DNA of 17,656 bases from Caldisericales bacterium (GTDB lineage: Bacteria; Caldisericota; Caldisericia; Caldisericales; Caldisericaceae): the NCBI GenBank assembly GCA_015485995.1, contig WFSP01000023.1:1-17656 (forward strand), read 5' to 3'. Of the stretch, positions 7,834 through 16,054 are shown piece after piece. Numbering within the stretch: the first letter of the stretch is position 1; each line of letters starts with the position of its first letter. The position numbers were made by a program, and so were the translations under genes. The notes beneath the pieces are model-generated. The model was not told the origin of the DNA. It saw nothing but the letters and a program-made list of their open reading frames with translations, and did not search any database.

Positions 7834-8767
7834 TTTTTACAAAATCTTTCAAAATCGGGTTTGTGTCTTTTGCAGGAAAAGGATAATTAAACATTGGCCC
7901 GATTGGCTCTTCGTTATAGTAAGGCCTGTTACAGTTCGGGCAGCCGCTTGTTACAAAAACAAACGGGTTTTTCAAAGCATCAGATATACCCTCTCCGGTT
8001 ATTTTAACAAGTTCGCCGTTTTCGTTAAACAAAGGCAAAAATACCCTCTTATTTGCAAACAGATACCGCATAAGTTGGATTCTTCTATACCTGCTTAACG
8101 AAGGCGGTTTTTTATTTTCAAGCCGTGTGCCTCTTATTGGAGTAAACGCAAAAAGCCCCACCGTAATTGTATTTTCAAAAAATTTCTTCATAATTTCATA
8201 TAATTCTTTATCTGTTTCTCCCATTCCCACAATAATATGCGTGGTAATTTTATCAGGGAAAGTTTTTCCCGCTTTAAGAATAAAGTTTACTACACTTTCA
8301 AAATTTCCGCCTCTGTATTCGCTGAACGTTTTTTCGGTTGCAACGTCAAGTGCCAGCCCTACCCTCTGAGCGCCTGCATTAAAAAGTGCTTTCACCTCGT
8401 TTAATTCCGTGAGCCGTATTGAAACGGAAACAGGCAAGGAAGAAACGCTTTTAGTTTCTTTTATAAAAAACAAAGTATTCTCCAAAAATGCAGGGCTGTT
8501 CACCACCTGAAAGCAGATGCGCTTTACAATACCGGATGCTTTTGAAATTGCGGTTTTAAGCTCATCCCAATCTGTTTTTGGCCATATTACGCGCGAAAGG
8601 TATTCGGTTGAGCCGTGCGAGCTTTTCGACTGCGGGCAGTAAGCGCAGTTATACATACACCTCTCGCCAACCATCAAATATAACGCCGTGGGCGGAGCGG
8701 GCAGTTTTATATTCCTCAGCCCTAACACGCCCAAACTTCCGATTGAAGCCCTTATATCTTTACTCAT
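7799..8767 (-). CDS. Radical SAM enzyme of the biotin-synthase-related (COG2516-like) type
   Basis: The product is 322 aa. The radical SAM [4Fe-4S] motif CX3CX2C is at C37, C41 and C44 (GERCMYNCAYCPQS), at the start of a TIM-barrel-like enzyme of ordinary length. A glycine-containing strand, VGMGETDKEL, lies about two thirds along. The C-terminal tail has a second conserved cysteine pair, GCPNCNRPYYNEEPIGP (C276, C279), which could hold an auxiliary cluster or zinc. I recall this tail from biotin-synthase-related radical SAM proteins, a group that may include the LipS-type lipoyl synthase subunits. Those normally work as a pair of different subunits, and only one gene is here, so I do not assign that function. 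The start is firm: GGAGG (8777-8781) lies nine bases before the ATG. It is the first gene of an operon with the HD protein. Confidence 0.85.
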   Translation of the reverse strand: MSKDIRASIGSLGVLGLRNIKLPAPPTALYLMVGERCMYNCAYCPQSKSSHGSTEYLSRVIWPKTDWDELKTAISKASGIVKRICFQVVNSPAFLENTLFFIKETKSVSSLPVSVSIRLTELNEVKALFNAGAQRVGLALDVATEKTFSEYRGGNFESVVNFILKAGKTFPDKITTHIIVGMGETDKELYEIMKKFFENTITVGLFAFTPIRGTRLENKKPPSLSRYRRIQLMRYLFANKRVFLPLFNENGELVKITGEGISDALKNPFVFVTSGCPNCNRPYYNEEPIGPMFNYPFPAKDTNPILKDFVKNAEENRVIFKI

Positions 8768-8786
8768 TTTATATTTCCTCCATACA

Positions 8787-8876
8787 GTTCAGAGCATAGC
8801 AGATTTAACGAGCAATGCAACGCCTATAATACCCTTTGCTTTGCTCAAAATGACAAAGAAAAATCAGAATGACAGA
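8787..8876. repeat. Dispersed intergenic repeat, degenerate copy D
   Basis: GTTCAGAGCATAGC at 8788-8801 matches GTTCTGAGCATAGC of copy A. TTGCTCAAAATGACAAAG (8841-8858) and CAGAATGACA (8865-8874) match the other unit. It fills the space between the toxin gene and the radical SAM gene. On the minus strand it contains TTGTCA and, 19 bases on, TATTAT, so it could carry the promoter of the radical SAM operon; this is weak. Confidence 0.45.
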
Positions 8877-8929
8877 AAAAATCAGAACGGTAGAATGATG
8901 CAAAATATAACTATGATACATTAAAAATT

Positions 8930-9208
8930 CTACTTTCTTTTTTCTTCTTTTTTCAAAATATTATGTGTGCCAACTACTCTGAAAAAATATGTACCAACAT
9001 TTTGTTCAAATGTTAATCTATACTTCTTATCAACGTATAGCTCCCAGATACCTTTGGTTCCGTGTACTTTGTGCACCTGCAACGAAGGAGAACGAGAATC
9101 TGACAGGAGCAACTTAATCTGCTTTAAAACTTTCCGCTTTATATTCTTCGGTAAGGAACCATAGCATTTTACAAACGTTTCCGAGTATATTATTTTTCTT
9201 TTAGCCAT
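8930..9208 (-). CDS. RelE/ParE-superfamily toxin of a type II toxin-antitoxin pair
   Basis: The product is 92 aa and basic. The order fits the RelE/ParE fold: an N-terminal strand (IIYSETFVKCYGSLP), a lysine-rich helix pair (NIKRKVLKQIKLLLSD), then strands VHKVHGTKGIWELYV, KKYRLTFEQN and YFFRVVGTHNIL. The W-ELYV-KKYRLTF-FFRV-G-H pattern is typical of RelE-like toxins, most of which cut mRNA at the ribosome. The related ParE toxins target gyrase, and the sequence alone does not decide. The start ATG lies inside the antitoxin gene (19-nt overlap) with no good RBS, so translation is probably coupled to the antitoxin. A very A/K-rich end (KKEEKRK) may aid RNA binding. Confidence 0.82.
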   Translation of the reverse strand: MAKRKIIYSETFVKCYGSLPKNIKRKVLKQIKLLLSDSRSPSLQVHKVHGTKGIWELYVDKKYRLTFEQNVGTYFFRVVGTHNILKKEEKRK

Positions 9209-9465
9209 TTTAAGGCTTTGTTCGCATCATTGAACTCGTATGTCTTGCCTTCTTTTTTGTCATTCTCAGCTTCTTTTTCGAGTTTTTGCCATTTTTTACT
9301 CCAAAAATACATTTGATCTTTTGGAACATACGCAACAGGTATCCCTATAAGCTTGCCGTCTTTTACGGTAAATTCTATTTTATCTCCTTGTTTTAATCCG
9401 AGTTTTTTCCTTATTTCGCTGGGTATTGAAACTTGCCCTTTCTTTGTTATTGTCATTTCCGCCAT
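9190..9465 (-). CDS. AbrB/SpoVT-type antitoxin
   Basis: The product is 91 aa. Residues about 1-48 are a textbook swapped-hairpin AbrB DNA-binding domain: MTITKKGQVSIPSEIRKKLG, then LKQGDKIEFTVKDGKLIGIP. The rest is a charged tail ending in YEFNDANKALKWLKEK, which resembles the toxin-binding tails of many antitoxins. It should bind and neutralise the downstream RelE-type toxin and repress its own promoter. The start is supported by GAGGTGA about seven bases before the ATG. A promoter and an inverted repeat lie directly upstream (9480-9512). AbrB-type antitoxins with RelE-superfamily toxins are known, for example PrlF-YhaV, so the pairing is uncommon but has precedent. Confidence 0.85.
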   Translation of the reverse strand: MAEMTITKKGQVSIPSEIRKKLGLKQGDKIEFTVKDGKLIGIPVAYVPKDQMYFWSKKWQKLEKEAENDKKEGKTYEFNDANKALKWLKEK

Positions 9466-9479
9466 CTTTTATCACCTCT

Positions 9480-9512
9480 GTAAGATTATACTACTTTCTT
9501 ACTTTATTGCAA
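9480..9512 (-). promoter_or_regulatory. Promoter and operator-like inverted repeat of the toxin-antitoxin operon
   Basis: On the minus strand TTGCAA (9507-9512) is followed after 16 bases by a perfect TATAAT (9485-9490). The inverted repeat GTAAGA (9480-9485) and TCTTAC (9497-9502) covers the -10 box, 15 bases before the antitoxin start codon. Binding of the AbrB-type antitoxin here would give the usual autorepression. The binding itself is inferred. Confidence 0.68.
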
Positions 9513-9569
9513 TACTACAATATTTAATTTCCAGAAAGTATATTACAACTTTTAACATCAACAGCCTGC

Positions 9570-12437
9570 TTACTTATTAGAATTTTTATTTTTTTGTTCG
9601 CCTGGTACTGATAGGACATTTCGGAGATAAAAGCCGGTGTAAGAATCGGTATTTTTGGCTATATCTTCCGGTGTACCAGTTGCAACCACGTACCCGCCCT
9701 TATCACCACCTTCAGGCCCAAGGTCAACGATATAATCGGCCGATTTTACAACATCCATATTATGTTCTATCACAATTACGGTATTGCCTTTATCCACAAG
9801 CTTATTCAGCACATCTATGAGTTTGTGCACGTCTGCAAAGTGCAATCCTGTCGTAGGTTCATCCAAAAAGTAAATTGTGCGCCCGGTACCTTTTTTTTGA
9901 AGCTCCGAGGCAAGTTTCACGCGCTGGGCTTCTCCGCCGGAAAGCGTCAGTGCGGACTGCCCGAGCTTGATATATCCAAGACCTACATCTTCAAGAAGCT
10001 GCAACCTCCGCCTTACCTGAGGAATATGCTCAAAGAATTTCAGTGCTTCTGTAACGGTCATATCAAGCACATCGGCAATACTTCTTCCTTTATATGTAAC
10101 TTCCAGCGTTTCTTTATTATAGCGCTTCCCTTTGCAAACCTCGCAAGGCACATATACGTCGGGCAAAAACTGCATCATCACCTTTATATAACCATTCCCC
10201 TGGCAGGATTCACATCTACCCCCTTTTACGTTAAAGCTGAACCTGCCAGGTTTGTATCCACGTGCTTTTGATTCGGGGAGAGAGGCAAACAGCTCCCTTA
10301 TGGGAGTGAATATTCCAGTATAAGTTGCCGGGTTAGAGCGCGGAGTCCTTCCTATCGGGGACTGGTCAACAATAACAACTTTATCAATATATTCCACCCC
10401 TTTAATTAAGTCGTAATCTCCGGGTTTCTCTCTTGAATTAAACAACTCCTTTTTTAGCGCTTTCCACGTTACGTCCTGAATAAGGCTGCTTTTCCCGGAA
10501 CCTGAAACACCTGTCACGCAAATAAAAGTATGGAGAGGAAATTCCACCGTTATATTCTTCAAATTGTGTTCACGCGCGCCCTTTATCAAGAGAAATTCTC
10601 CGTTTCCTTTGCGTCTCTCTTTCGGAACGGGAATTTTTAATTCTCCTTTCAAATATTTTCCGGTGAGGGAGTGCGGCTCTTTGATAATATCTTCCACAAT
10701 TCCTGTTGCAACAACGTATCCACCGTTTTCCCCGGCCATAGGCCCCATATCCACAATATAATCGGCACTGCGAATTGTTTCCTCGTCATGTTCAACAACA
10801 ACAACCGTATTGCCCAGATCCCTAAGCTCCATCAAAGTTTTCAAAAGTTTCTCATTATCCCTCGAATGGAGCCCTATTGAAGGTTCGTCCAGCACGTATA
10901 AAACCCCTACAAGTTTTGAGCCTACCTGGGTTGCAAGACGAATCCTCTGTGATTCTCCGCCTGCAAGCGTTGCAGATTCCCTGCTCAGCGTAAGGTAACC
11001 AAGCCCTACATCCAGAAGAAATTTTAACCTATTCGTAATTTCTTTCAAAATTTGCCCGGATATAAGGATGTTTTTCTTAGAAAGTTTTCCGGGCAGTTTT
11101 TCAAAAAACTCATACTCCTTTTCTATGGAAAGTTCCGTAATATCCGTGATGTTCATCCCCTGAATCGTTACAGCCAATGCTTCTTTTTTCAGCCTTTTCC
11201 CGTGGCAGAGTGGGCACTCTACTTTACGCATAAACTTTTCATACTCTTCGCGCATCGAATCGGACATAGTTTCGTTGTATCTGCGGACGAGCAGGGGGAT
11301 TACACCCTCAAAATGCACGCTGAAATCGTATTTTCTGCCGTCCTTGTTCGTAAAATGGACAGGAATCCTTCTGTCGGCTCCGTATAAAATAATATTTAAT
11401 TCATCCTCCGCAAAATCTTTCAAAGGCTTAAATATGTCAATGTTATACTCCTTTGCGGCATCTAAAACTACATTATAAGAAAACGTATCAACACCGTGAA
11501 ATCCCGGAATTTTAATGGCACGCTCGGCTAAAGACTTATTCCAATCCTTTATGATAAGGTCAGGGTCAGGCTCTATTTTAAATCCCAACCCGCCACATTC
11601 AGGGCAAGCTCCGTAAGGGCTATTAAATGAAAACAGCCGCGGCTCGACCTCTTCCATACTGAAACCACATACAGGGCAAGCGAGCTTCTCTGAAAACAAA
11701 TATTCTTTGCCTTCGCCCTTATGAACAAAAATCTTCACTATACCATTACCTTCACTCAGGGCAAGCTCCACGGAGTCGGCAATGCGAGAGCGCTCCTCGT
11801 CGGAAACACGTACTCTGTCAACAACAAGGTCTATATTATGCTTCTTGTTTTTCTCAAGAGGGATTTCCTCGTCCAGAGCATGCATTATGCCGTCCACTTT
11901 TACCCGTGCATAACCCTTTTTCCGAAGCTTTTCAAAAAGGGCTTTATATTCGCCCTTTCTTCCTTTTACAAGAGGGGAAAGGATTTCTATCCGCTCGTTT
12001 TTTGCAGTTTCGAAAACCTTGGATATAATTTCATCTGAGGACTGCTTTTTAATCTCCGTCCCGTCAAGCGGGCAGTGAGGAACGCCAATTCGTGCAAAAA
12101 GAAGCCTCAGATAATCATAAATTTCCGTCATTGTTCCAACCGTAGAACGCGGGTTTTTGCTTCCGCTTTTCTGGTCAATCGCAATTGCGGGGGATAAACC
12201 CTCAATGTAGTCTACATCGGGTTTCTGCATAATTCCTATAAACTGCCTTGCATAGGAGGAAAGTGATTCCACATAACGCCTCTGCCCCTCAGCATACAGC
12301 GTGTCAAACGCAAGCGAGGACTTACCGGAACCGGAAACACCTGTTATTACAACGAGCTTCCCTCTGGGAATATGCAGGGAAATATTTTTTAAGTTATGAA
12401 CCCGCGCACCTTTTATGTATATTTCCTTACTGCTCAT
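9570..12437 (-). CDS. uvrA: Excinuclease ABC subunit A
   Basis: The product is 955 aa, full length for UvrA, the damage-recognition ATPase of nucleotide excision repair that loads UvrB onto damaged DNA. The first ATPase has Walker [10 protein letters not shown] (33-41), zinc-binding CPVC (254-257) with CPEC (278-281), a further CPLC (408-411), signature 491-495 and Walker B ending DEPSIGLH (from 517). The second has GVSGSGKSS (643-651), CESC (742-745) with CEVC (765-768), LSGGE (832-836) and LDEPTTGLH. The first signature reads LAGGE where LSGGE is usual. The ATG overlaps the end of the upstream membrane-protein gene by 11 bases and has no good RBS, so translation is probably coupled. No clear terminator follows. 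uvrB and uvrC are not in the window. Confidence 0.97.
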   Translation of the reverse strand: MSSKEIYIKGARVHNLKNISLHIPRGKLVVITGVSGSGKSSLAFDTLYAEGQRRYVESLSSYARQFIGIMQKPDVDYIEGLSPAIAIDQKSGSKNPRSTVGTMTEIYDYLRLLFARIGVPHCPLDGTEIKKQSSDEIISKVFETAKNERIEILSPLVKGRKGEYKALFEKLRKKGYARVKVDGIMHALDEEIPLEKNKKHNIDLVVDRVRVSDEERSRIADSVELALSEGNGIVKIFVHKGEGKEYLFSEKLACPVCGFSMEEVEPRLFSFNSPYGACPECGGLGFKIEPDPDLIIKDWNKSLAERAIKIPGFHGVDTFSYNVVLDAAKEYNIDIFKPLKDFAEDELNIILYGADRRIPVHFTNKDGRKYDFSVHFEGVIPLLVRRYNETMSDSMREEYEKFMRKVECPLCHGKRLKKEALAVTIQGMNITDITELSIEKEYEFFEKLPGKLSKKNILISGQILKEITNRLKFLLDVGLGYLTLSRESATLAGGESQRIRLATQVGSKLVGVLYVLDEPSIGLHSRDNEKLLKTLMELRDLGNTVVVVEHDEETIRSADYIVDMGPMAGENGGYVVATGIVEDIIKEPHSLTGKYLKGELKIPVPKERRKGNGEFLLIKGAREHNLKNITVEFPLHTFICVTGVSGSGKSSLIQDVTWKALKKELFNSREKPGDYDLIKGVEYIDKVVIVDQSPIGRTPRSNPATYTGIFTPIRELFASLPESKARGYKPGRFSFNVKGGRCESCQGNGYIKVMMQFLPDVYVPCEVCKGKRYNKETLEVTYKGRSIADVLDMTVTEALKFFEHIPQVRRRLQLLEDVGLGYIKLGQSALTLSGGEAQRVKLASELQKKGTGRTIYFLDEPTTGLHFADVHKLIDVLNKLVDKGNTVIVIEHNMDVVKSADYIVDLGPEGGDKGGYVVATGTPEDIAKNTDSYTGFYLRNVLSVPGEQKNKNSNK

Positions 12438-13287
12438 AACGCTTTGCTATGTAAGTTGCAATGATATAGAAGAGGGGAAATACATAGTACAGGACAAATG
12501 GCATCAAAAAATACAGGGCGCGATAGAAGGAAACAGTAAGCCCCTGAGAATTCGCAACATTTTGCAAGCCGTTTGCCATAAACGGAAGAACGTAAACAAT
12601 AAGTAAAATACCGAAGACGATTAAAATTGTAATGCCAAAATGCTTCAACGCAAAAAACACGGATCCAAAAAAGTTTTTAAGGAAATCCCCTTTGGAAACG
12701 AAATACAGAGAATAAGCAAAGAAAAAGTACATAGCAGCGTAAAGGGCAAGCTGATATAAGAATACGTCCCATATACGGGGAGCGGCAAGATGAGAAAACA
12801 ACGGGGCAACAATGGCGAGATAAAGCACTATGGTAGCATAGTTTATTATAAGCAAGGCATAAAACGGCTTATCCTCTTCTTTTTCAGCCATTTTCGCAAC
12901 TTGAAACGATGAAATAAGAATGGGAATAAAGCTTATATTTAAAAAAGCCTGAAAATACAGCCACATGGTATTATTATATAGATGAGGAAAAACTTTTCCA
13001 GCAGACATCCACATAGCAGCAAATTTTACGGTAAGTAAAAGAAGCAGTATAGAAAATGGCACAAACAATTTTTCCCTAAGGCTTTTCGCTTCTACGAAAT
13101 ATACAAAAGCAAGTGCACCTGCGTTGAAAAGATAGCTCGCGAATATAACTAAAACAGTTCTTTGCTGCGGAGAAGACGCATTGCTAAAATGAAAAATGGG
13201 AAGATTGCTCACAGTAATAATGATAGCAGCCCCTACTATACTAATCAAAAATCTTTTATCTAAAAGCCGTTCTTTAAGTTCGTTCAT
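12427..13287 (-). CDS. Multi-span membrane protein of unknown function
   Basis: The product is 286 aa from the ATG at 13287, which has GGAGG (13293-13297) five bases upstream. A TTG one codon earlier would sit too close to that site. Seven or eight hydrophobic segments are visible, for example [58 protein letters not shown] and [21 protein letters not shown] charged patch ([11 protein letters not shown]) lies in a mid-protein loop and a short basic tail (AKRYEQ) ends it. I do not recognise a family; the layout recalls Yip1-like or similar small integral membrane proteins, but no diagnostic motif is present. It is the first gene of a two-gene unit with uvrA, so it may only share transcription. 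It is divergent from the PadR-ABC operon and may share its regulatory region. Confidence 0.75.
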   Translation of the reverse strand: MNELKERLLDKRFLISIVGAAIIITVSNLPIFHFSNASSPQQRTVLVIFASYLFNAGALAFVYFVEAKSLREKLFVPFSILLLLLTVKFAAMWMSAGKVFPHLYNNTMWLYFQAFLNISFIPILISSFQVAKMAEKEEDKPFYALLIINYATIVLYLAIVAPLFSHLAAPRIWDVFLYQLALYAAMYFFFAYSLYFVSKGDFLKNFFGSVFFALKHFGITILIVFGILLIVYVLPFMANGLQNVANSQGLTVSFYRALYFLMPFVLYYVFPLFYIIATYIAKRYEQ

Positions 13288-13412
13288 CAAAACCTCCGAA
13301 TAAAATTTTTATACAATATTTAATTATATATCAAAACCGCTTTAAAGTATAGCAGATAAATTAGCTTGACCATTACACTATTTGTTATGTTTAAGTAGAT
13401 AGAAATACACTA

Positions 13413-13440
13413 TTGACAGAAATGCTTTTCTTTTTATAAT
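13413..13440 (+). promoter_or_regulatory. Near-consensus sigma-70-type promoter of the PadR-ABC operon
   Basis: Perfect TTGACA (13413-13418) and perfect TATAAT (13435-13440) are separated by 16 bases, 28 bases upstream of the PadR start codon. It is the strongest promoter seen in the window and would need tight repression. Confidence 0.88.
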
Positions 13441-13459
13441 ATATAAAATTTTATATATT
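13438..13459 (+). promoter_or_regulatory. 22-bp perfect palindrome, candidate PadR operator
   Basis: The sequence is symmetric around the 13448/13449 junction, with arms of eleven bases each, all A/T. It overlaps the end of the -10 box and covers the expected transcription start, directly before the GAGGAG ribosome site. A shorter related site with the ATAAAA-T-TTTTAT core lies at 13300-13312, just upstream of the divergent membrane-protein gene. An autorepressor site for the PadR protein is the simplest reading. An all-A/T palindrome can also arise by chance or act as an RNA hairpin. Confidence 0.6.
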
Positions 13460-13468
13460 GAGGAGATT

Positions 13469-13873
13469 ATGAAATACTTTAAAAAATTAATATCCGAAGG
13501 AATTTATAGTAAGGAGAAAAATGGGTTTGTTGCTTCACTGTTTGGTGCAACAGGATTCATCAGTTTTTATATCCTATACCTGTTGAAGGATAAGCCGCGT
13601 TACGGTGAAAAAATAAGAAATTTAATTTACGAGGCTACCGATAAGACATGGAAGCCAAACCCCGGATTTATCTATCCCATTTTGAAAGAAATGAGAAAAG
13701 AACAACTTATAGAAGGCGAGTGGGACGTAAGCCATATACACCCCCGCCATATATACAGAATTGCGGACAAAGGAATAGAGCAGTATAAAAGAACCTATGA
13801 AATCATAAAAATAAAGTTCACGGATTTAAAGAATGTCACACAAAAATTGGACAAGGAGGTGTTCAATGAGTGA
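13469..13873 (+). CDS. PadR-family transcriptional regulator
   Basis: The product is 134 aa. After a 26-residue N-terminal extension, residues about 30-110 form a PadR winged helix: GFISFYILYLLKDKPRYGEK, then IRNLIYEAT, then PNPGFIYPILKEMRKEQLIE and the wing HPRHIYRIADKGIEQYKR. PadR proteins are dimeric repressors that often control neighbouring exporter genes and lose DNA binding on binding the exported compound. Its place at the head of the ABC operon, behind a strong promoter and a palindrome, fits local autoregulation. GAGGAG lies close to the ATG (three bases), slightly short spacing. The last codons overlap the ABC ATPase start by eight bases. Its inducer is not known. Confidence 0.9.
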   Translation: MKYFKKLISEGIYSKEKNGFVASLFGATGFISFYILYLLKDKPRYGEKIRNLIYEATDKTWKPNPGFIYPILKEMRKEQLIEGEWDVSHIHPRHIYRIADKGIEQYKRTYEIIKIKFTDLKNVTQKLDKEVFNE

Positions 13874-14879
13874 AGCAATAGTTGTGGAAAACCTAAAAAA
13901 GGTTTACTCAAACGGCGTTGAAGCAGTGCGAGGTATCAATTTTTCTGTTCGTTACGGAGAAATTTTCGGATTTTTAGGCCCTAACGGAGCAGGAAAATCC
14001 ACCACAATCAAAACCGTAATAGGGCTTTTGAAACCCACCGAGGGAAACATTTTACTGGATGGTTTTGATGTTTGTAAAAGCCCTTATAGGGCACGGCTCG
14101 CAAAGGGATATGCCTCTCAAGAAACTTCGGTAGATGACAGGCTCACTGCTTATGAAAACGTTTATCTTCAAGGAAAATTCTTTAAAATGAACGATGCGGA
14201 AATTAAAAAACGCGCGAAAGAAGTGCTTGAAATGTTCGGCCTTTGGGAAAGAAGAAATGATTTAGTCGAAACATTTTCAGGTGGTATGATGAAAAGGCTT
14301 GACATTGCGGCAGCCTTGATACATCAACCCAGAATTCTCTTTTTGGACGAACCCACCCTGGGGTTAGACATACAGACAAGGACAGCAATCTGGGAATACA
14401 TAAGAAAATTCAAAGAAAACGGAATGACAATTTTCCTAACAACTCACTATCTTGAAGAAGCAGATGCCCTATGCGACAGAGTAGCGATTATAGACCACGG
14501 AAAGATTATGGCACTTGATAAACCCGGGACTCTAAAATCACAGATTGGCGGAGATTTAATCACTTTAACGTTTGCCGAAAATAGTGAAAACACAAAAGAT
14601 TTTCTAAAAGTAGCAAAAGAAAAGGAAGGAGTAAAGTCCGTTTCAAAAATGGAGAACGGCATATACAGCATTATGGTGGAAAGAAACGGAGATAAAATGA
14701 TTCCGGAGTTATTTAGTATCGCATCAAAGCTTAACGTCCAAATAGGCTCGGTCAGGCTCAAACGGCCCACTCTCGACGACGTATATATGAAATACACGGG
14801 CAAGACAATAAGAGAAGCAGAGTCAAGCAGAGATGAAAGCAGAAAAGCACGAATGATGGCAAGGAGGGCAAAGAGATGA
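13866..14879 (+). CDS. ABC transporter ATP-binding protein, DrrA/ABC-2 exporter type
   Basis: The product is 337 aa from the ATG at 13866. AGGAGG lies six bases before it; a longer in-frame start at 13833 would sit inside padR with no RBS. All ABC motifs are present: Walker A GPNGAGKST (38-46), Q-loop Q85, signature FSGGM (137-141), Walker B LFLDEP (D161-E162), and the switch histidine H194 in TTHYLEEADAL. The 110 residues after the ATPase core match the C-terminal extension of the DrrA/CcmA type. A basic tail (ESSRDESRKARMMARRAKR) ends it. It powers the permease encoded next, whose ATG overlaps its stop by four bases. Likely substrates for this type are drugs, lipids or lipopeptides; none can be named here. 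Confidence 0.94.
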   Translation: MSEAIVVENLKKVYSNGVEAVRGINFSVRYGEIFGFLGPNGAGKSTTIKTVIGLLKPTEGNILLDGFDVCKSPYRARLAKGYASQETSVDDRLTAYENVYLQGKFFKMNDAEIKKRAKEVLEMFGLWERRNDLVETFSGGMMKRLDIAAALIHQPRILFLDEPTLGLDIQTRTAIWEYIRKFKENGMTIFLTTHYLEEADALCDRVAIIDHGKIMALDKPGTLKSQIGGDLITLTFAENSENTKDFLKVAKEKEGVKSVSKMENGIYSIMVERNGDKMIPELFSIASKLNVQIGSVRLKRPTLDDVYMKYTGKTIREAESSRDESRKARMMARRAKR

Positions 14880-15658
14880 AAACTCTTATAATGGATTCTT
14901 ACTATGTTGCGTGGAGAGAACTGAAAAAATATTTCAGGCAGAAAACAAGAATGATCGTAACGGTTATACAGCCCTTTCTGTGGCTTGTACTGATGGGAAA
15001 CGCAATGAGCGGGCTTACAAACAACCCGATGGCTGCACAATTTTTAGGCACAGGAAACTACCTTACATTTATGACTCCGGGTGTCGTGCTTATGACAATT
15101 ATGTTCTCAAGTATATTTGCGGGAACAACCGTTGTATGGGACAGGCGATTCGGGTATCTGGACAAACTCCTTGCAGCACCAATAAAACGCGGGGCAATCC
15201 CATTCGGCAAAATGTTTGCAGCAGCAGTACAGGGGCTTATCCAGGCAATAATAATAGTAATTGTTGCTTTACTCTTCGGAGTGCACTTTAAAACCGGGCT
15301 TGCGGGAATAATCGTTATACTGGTTATTGCAATGCTTCTTGCATTCATACTGTCCGGGTTCTCTCTTGCACTATCCGTAAAAATTAAGACGATAGAAACG
15401 CTGATGGCAGTGATAAATCTGTTTATGATGCCCCTGATGTTTGCAAGCAATGCGCTGTTCCCTATAAACGTGATGCCAAAATGGCTTCAGATAATAGCAA
15501 AACTCAATCCGATTACTTATGCAATCATACCTATGCGCGATTTGACGGTAAGAGGTTGGACACAACACGTATGGCTCTACACCATTATAATCCTTGCAAT
15601 TGATATAGTCGCAATGATGTGGACAAATTGGGTATTTAAAAATGCAACATCCGAATAA
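14876..15658 (+). CDS. ABC-2 type transporter permease, DrrB type
   Basis: The product is 260 aa. The N-terminal amphipathic part (YYVAWRELKKYFRQKTRMIV) leads into six predicted membrane segments, including TVIQPFLWLVLMGNAM, FMTPGVVLMTIMFSSIFAG, AIIIVIVALLFGV, IIVILVIAMLLAFILSGFS, LMAVINLFMMPLMFASNALF and WLYTIIILAIDIVAMMW. The region WDRRFGYLDKLLAAPIKRGA and the NPITYAIIPMRDL motif are characteristic of ABC-2 permeases of the DrrB group. It should form the membrane channel of the exporter with the preceding ATPase, probably as a homodimer with two ATPases. The ATGA overlap shows translational coupling. Its end overlaps the ferredoxin-like gene by 17 bases. Confidence 0.93.
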   Translation: MKTLIMDSYYVAWRELKKYFRQKTRMIVTVIQPFLWLVLMGNAMSGLTNNPMAAQFLGTGNYLTFMTPGVVLMTIMFSSIFAGTTVVWDRRFGYLDKLLAAPIKRGAIPFGKMFAAAVQGLIQAIIIVIVALLFGVHFKTGLAGIIVILVIAMLLAFILSGFSLALSVKIKTIETLMAVINLFMMPLMFASNALFPINVMPKWLQIIAKLNPITYAIIPMRDLTVRGWTQHVWLYTIIILAIDIVAMMWTNWVFKNATSE

Positions 15659-15986
15659 AATTGAAATCAATTATAGATACTGCGGGGCAGGTGGAGAATG
15701 CGTTTCCGTATGCCCGTTCGGAGAAAAAATATGGCAGTATGAAGAAGTAGAAATTGAACAGTTTTTAAAGGACCGCACCAAAAAGTTGCGACCTGCCGCA
15801 GTGCATCCTGAATTATGTACGGGTTGCGGGAAATGTGCATCCTTTTGTCCAGTTGGTGCAATATCAATCAACGGAAAGGGACAGAAGCCCGTATTAATTG
15901 CACTCGTTTCGTGGATAATACATCCGGAAAAAGTTAGAATAGATATAAATAAAAAACATATTGAAAACGTGAAAAATTATTTTTAA
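15642..15986 (+). CDS. Two-cluster ferredoxin-like protein, first cluster lacking one cysteine
   Basis: The product is 114 aa. The second site is a complete [4Fe-4S] motif: C59, C62, C65, C69-P (LCTGCGKCASFCPVGAI). The first reads C14, G17, C20, C24-P (YCGAGGECVSVCPFGE): the second cysteine is replaced by glycine, so it may hold a [3Fe-4S] cluster or none. A 34-residue spacer rich in Glu and Lys separates the sites, and a 35-residue tail of unknown role follows. The gene starts inside the permease gene (17-nt overlap) with a weak RBS and ends before the operon terminator, so it belongs to the exporter operon. Electron transfer or redox sensing for the exporter, or modification of its substrate, is speculation. 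The start could also be slightly downstream, although no other ATG precedes C14. Confidence 0.85.
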   Translation: MQHPNKIEINYRYCGAGGECVSVCPFGEKIWQYEEVEIEQFLKDRTKKLRPAAVHPELCTGCGKCASFCPVGAISINGKGQKPVLIALVSWIIHPEKVRIDINKKHIENVKNYF

Positions 15987-16054
15987 TATTTCATATTTTG
16001 TTCACATTAGGATGTTATTCTTATAGCAAGTTAAGAAAAGAAAATACAAATATC

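Noticed and set aside
6313..8767. Full type III CRISPR-Cas locus
   Set aside because: Only a Cas10-like N-terminal half is seen. There is no GGDD palm, no RAMP gene, no Cas6 and no regularly spaced repeats anywhere in the window.
8890..8933. Inverted repeat GTAGAAT and ATTCTAC near the toxin stop, possible terminator
   Set aside because: The arms are only seven bases, the loop is 30 bases and no T run follows on the minus strand.
13833..13865. Longer start for the ABC ATPase
   Set aside because: The added residues have no family similarity and no RBS, whereas the ATG at 13866 has AGGAGG six bases upstream.
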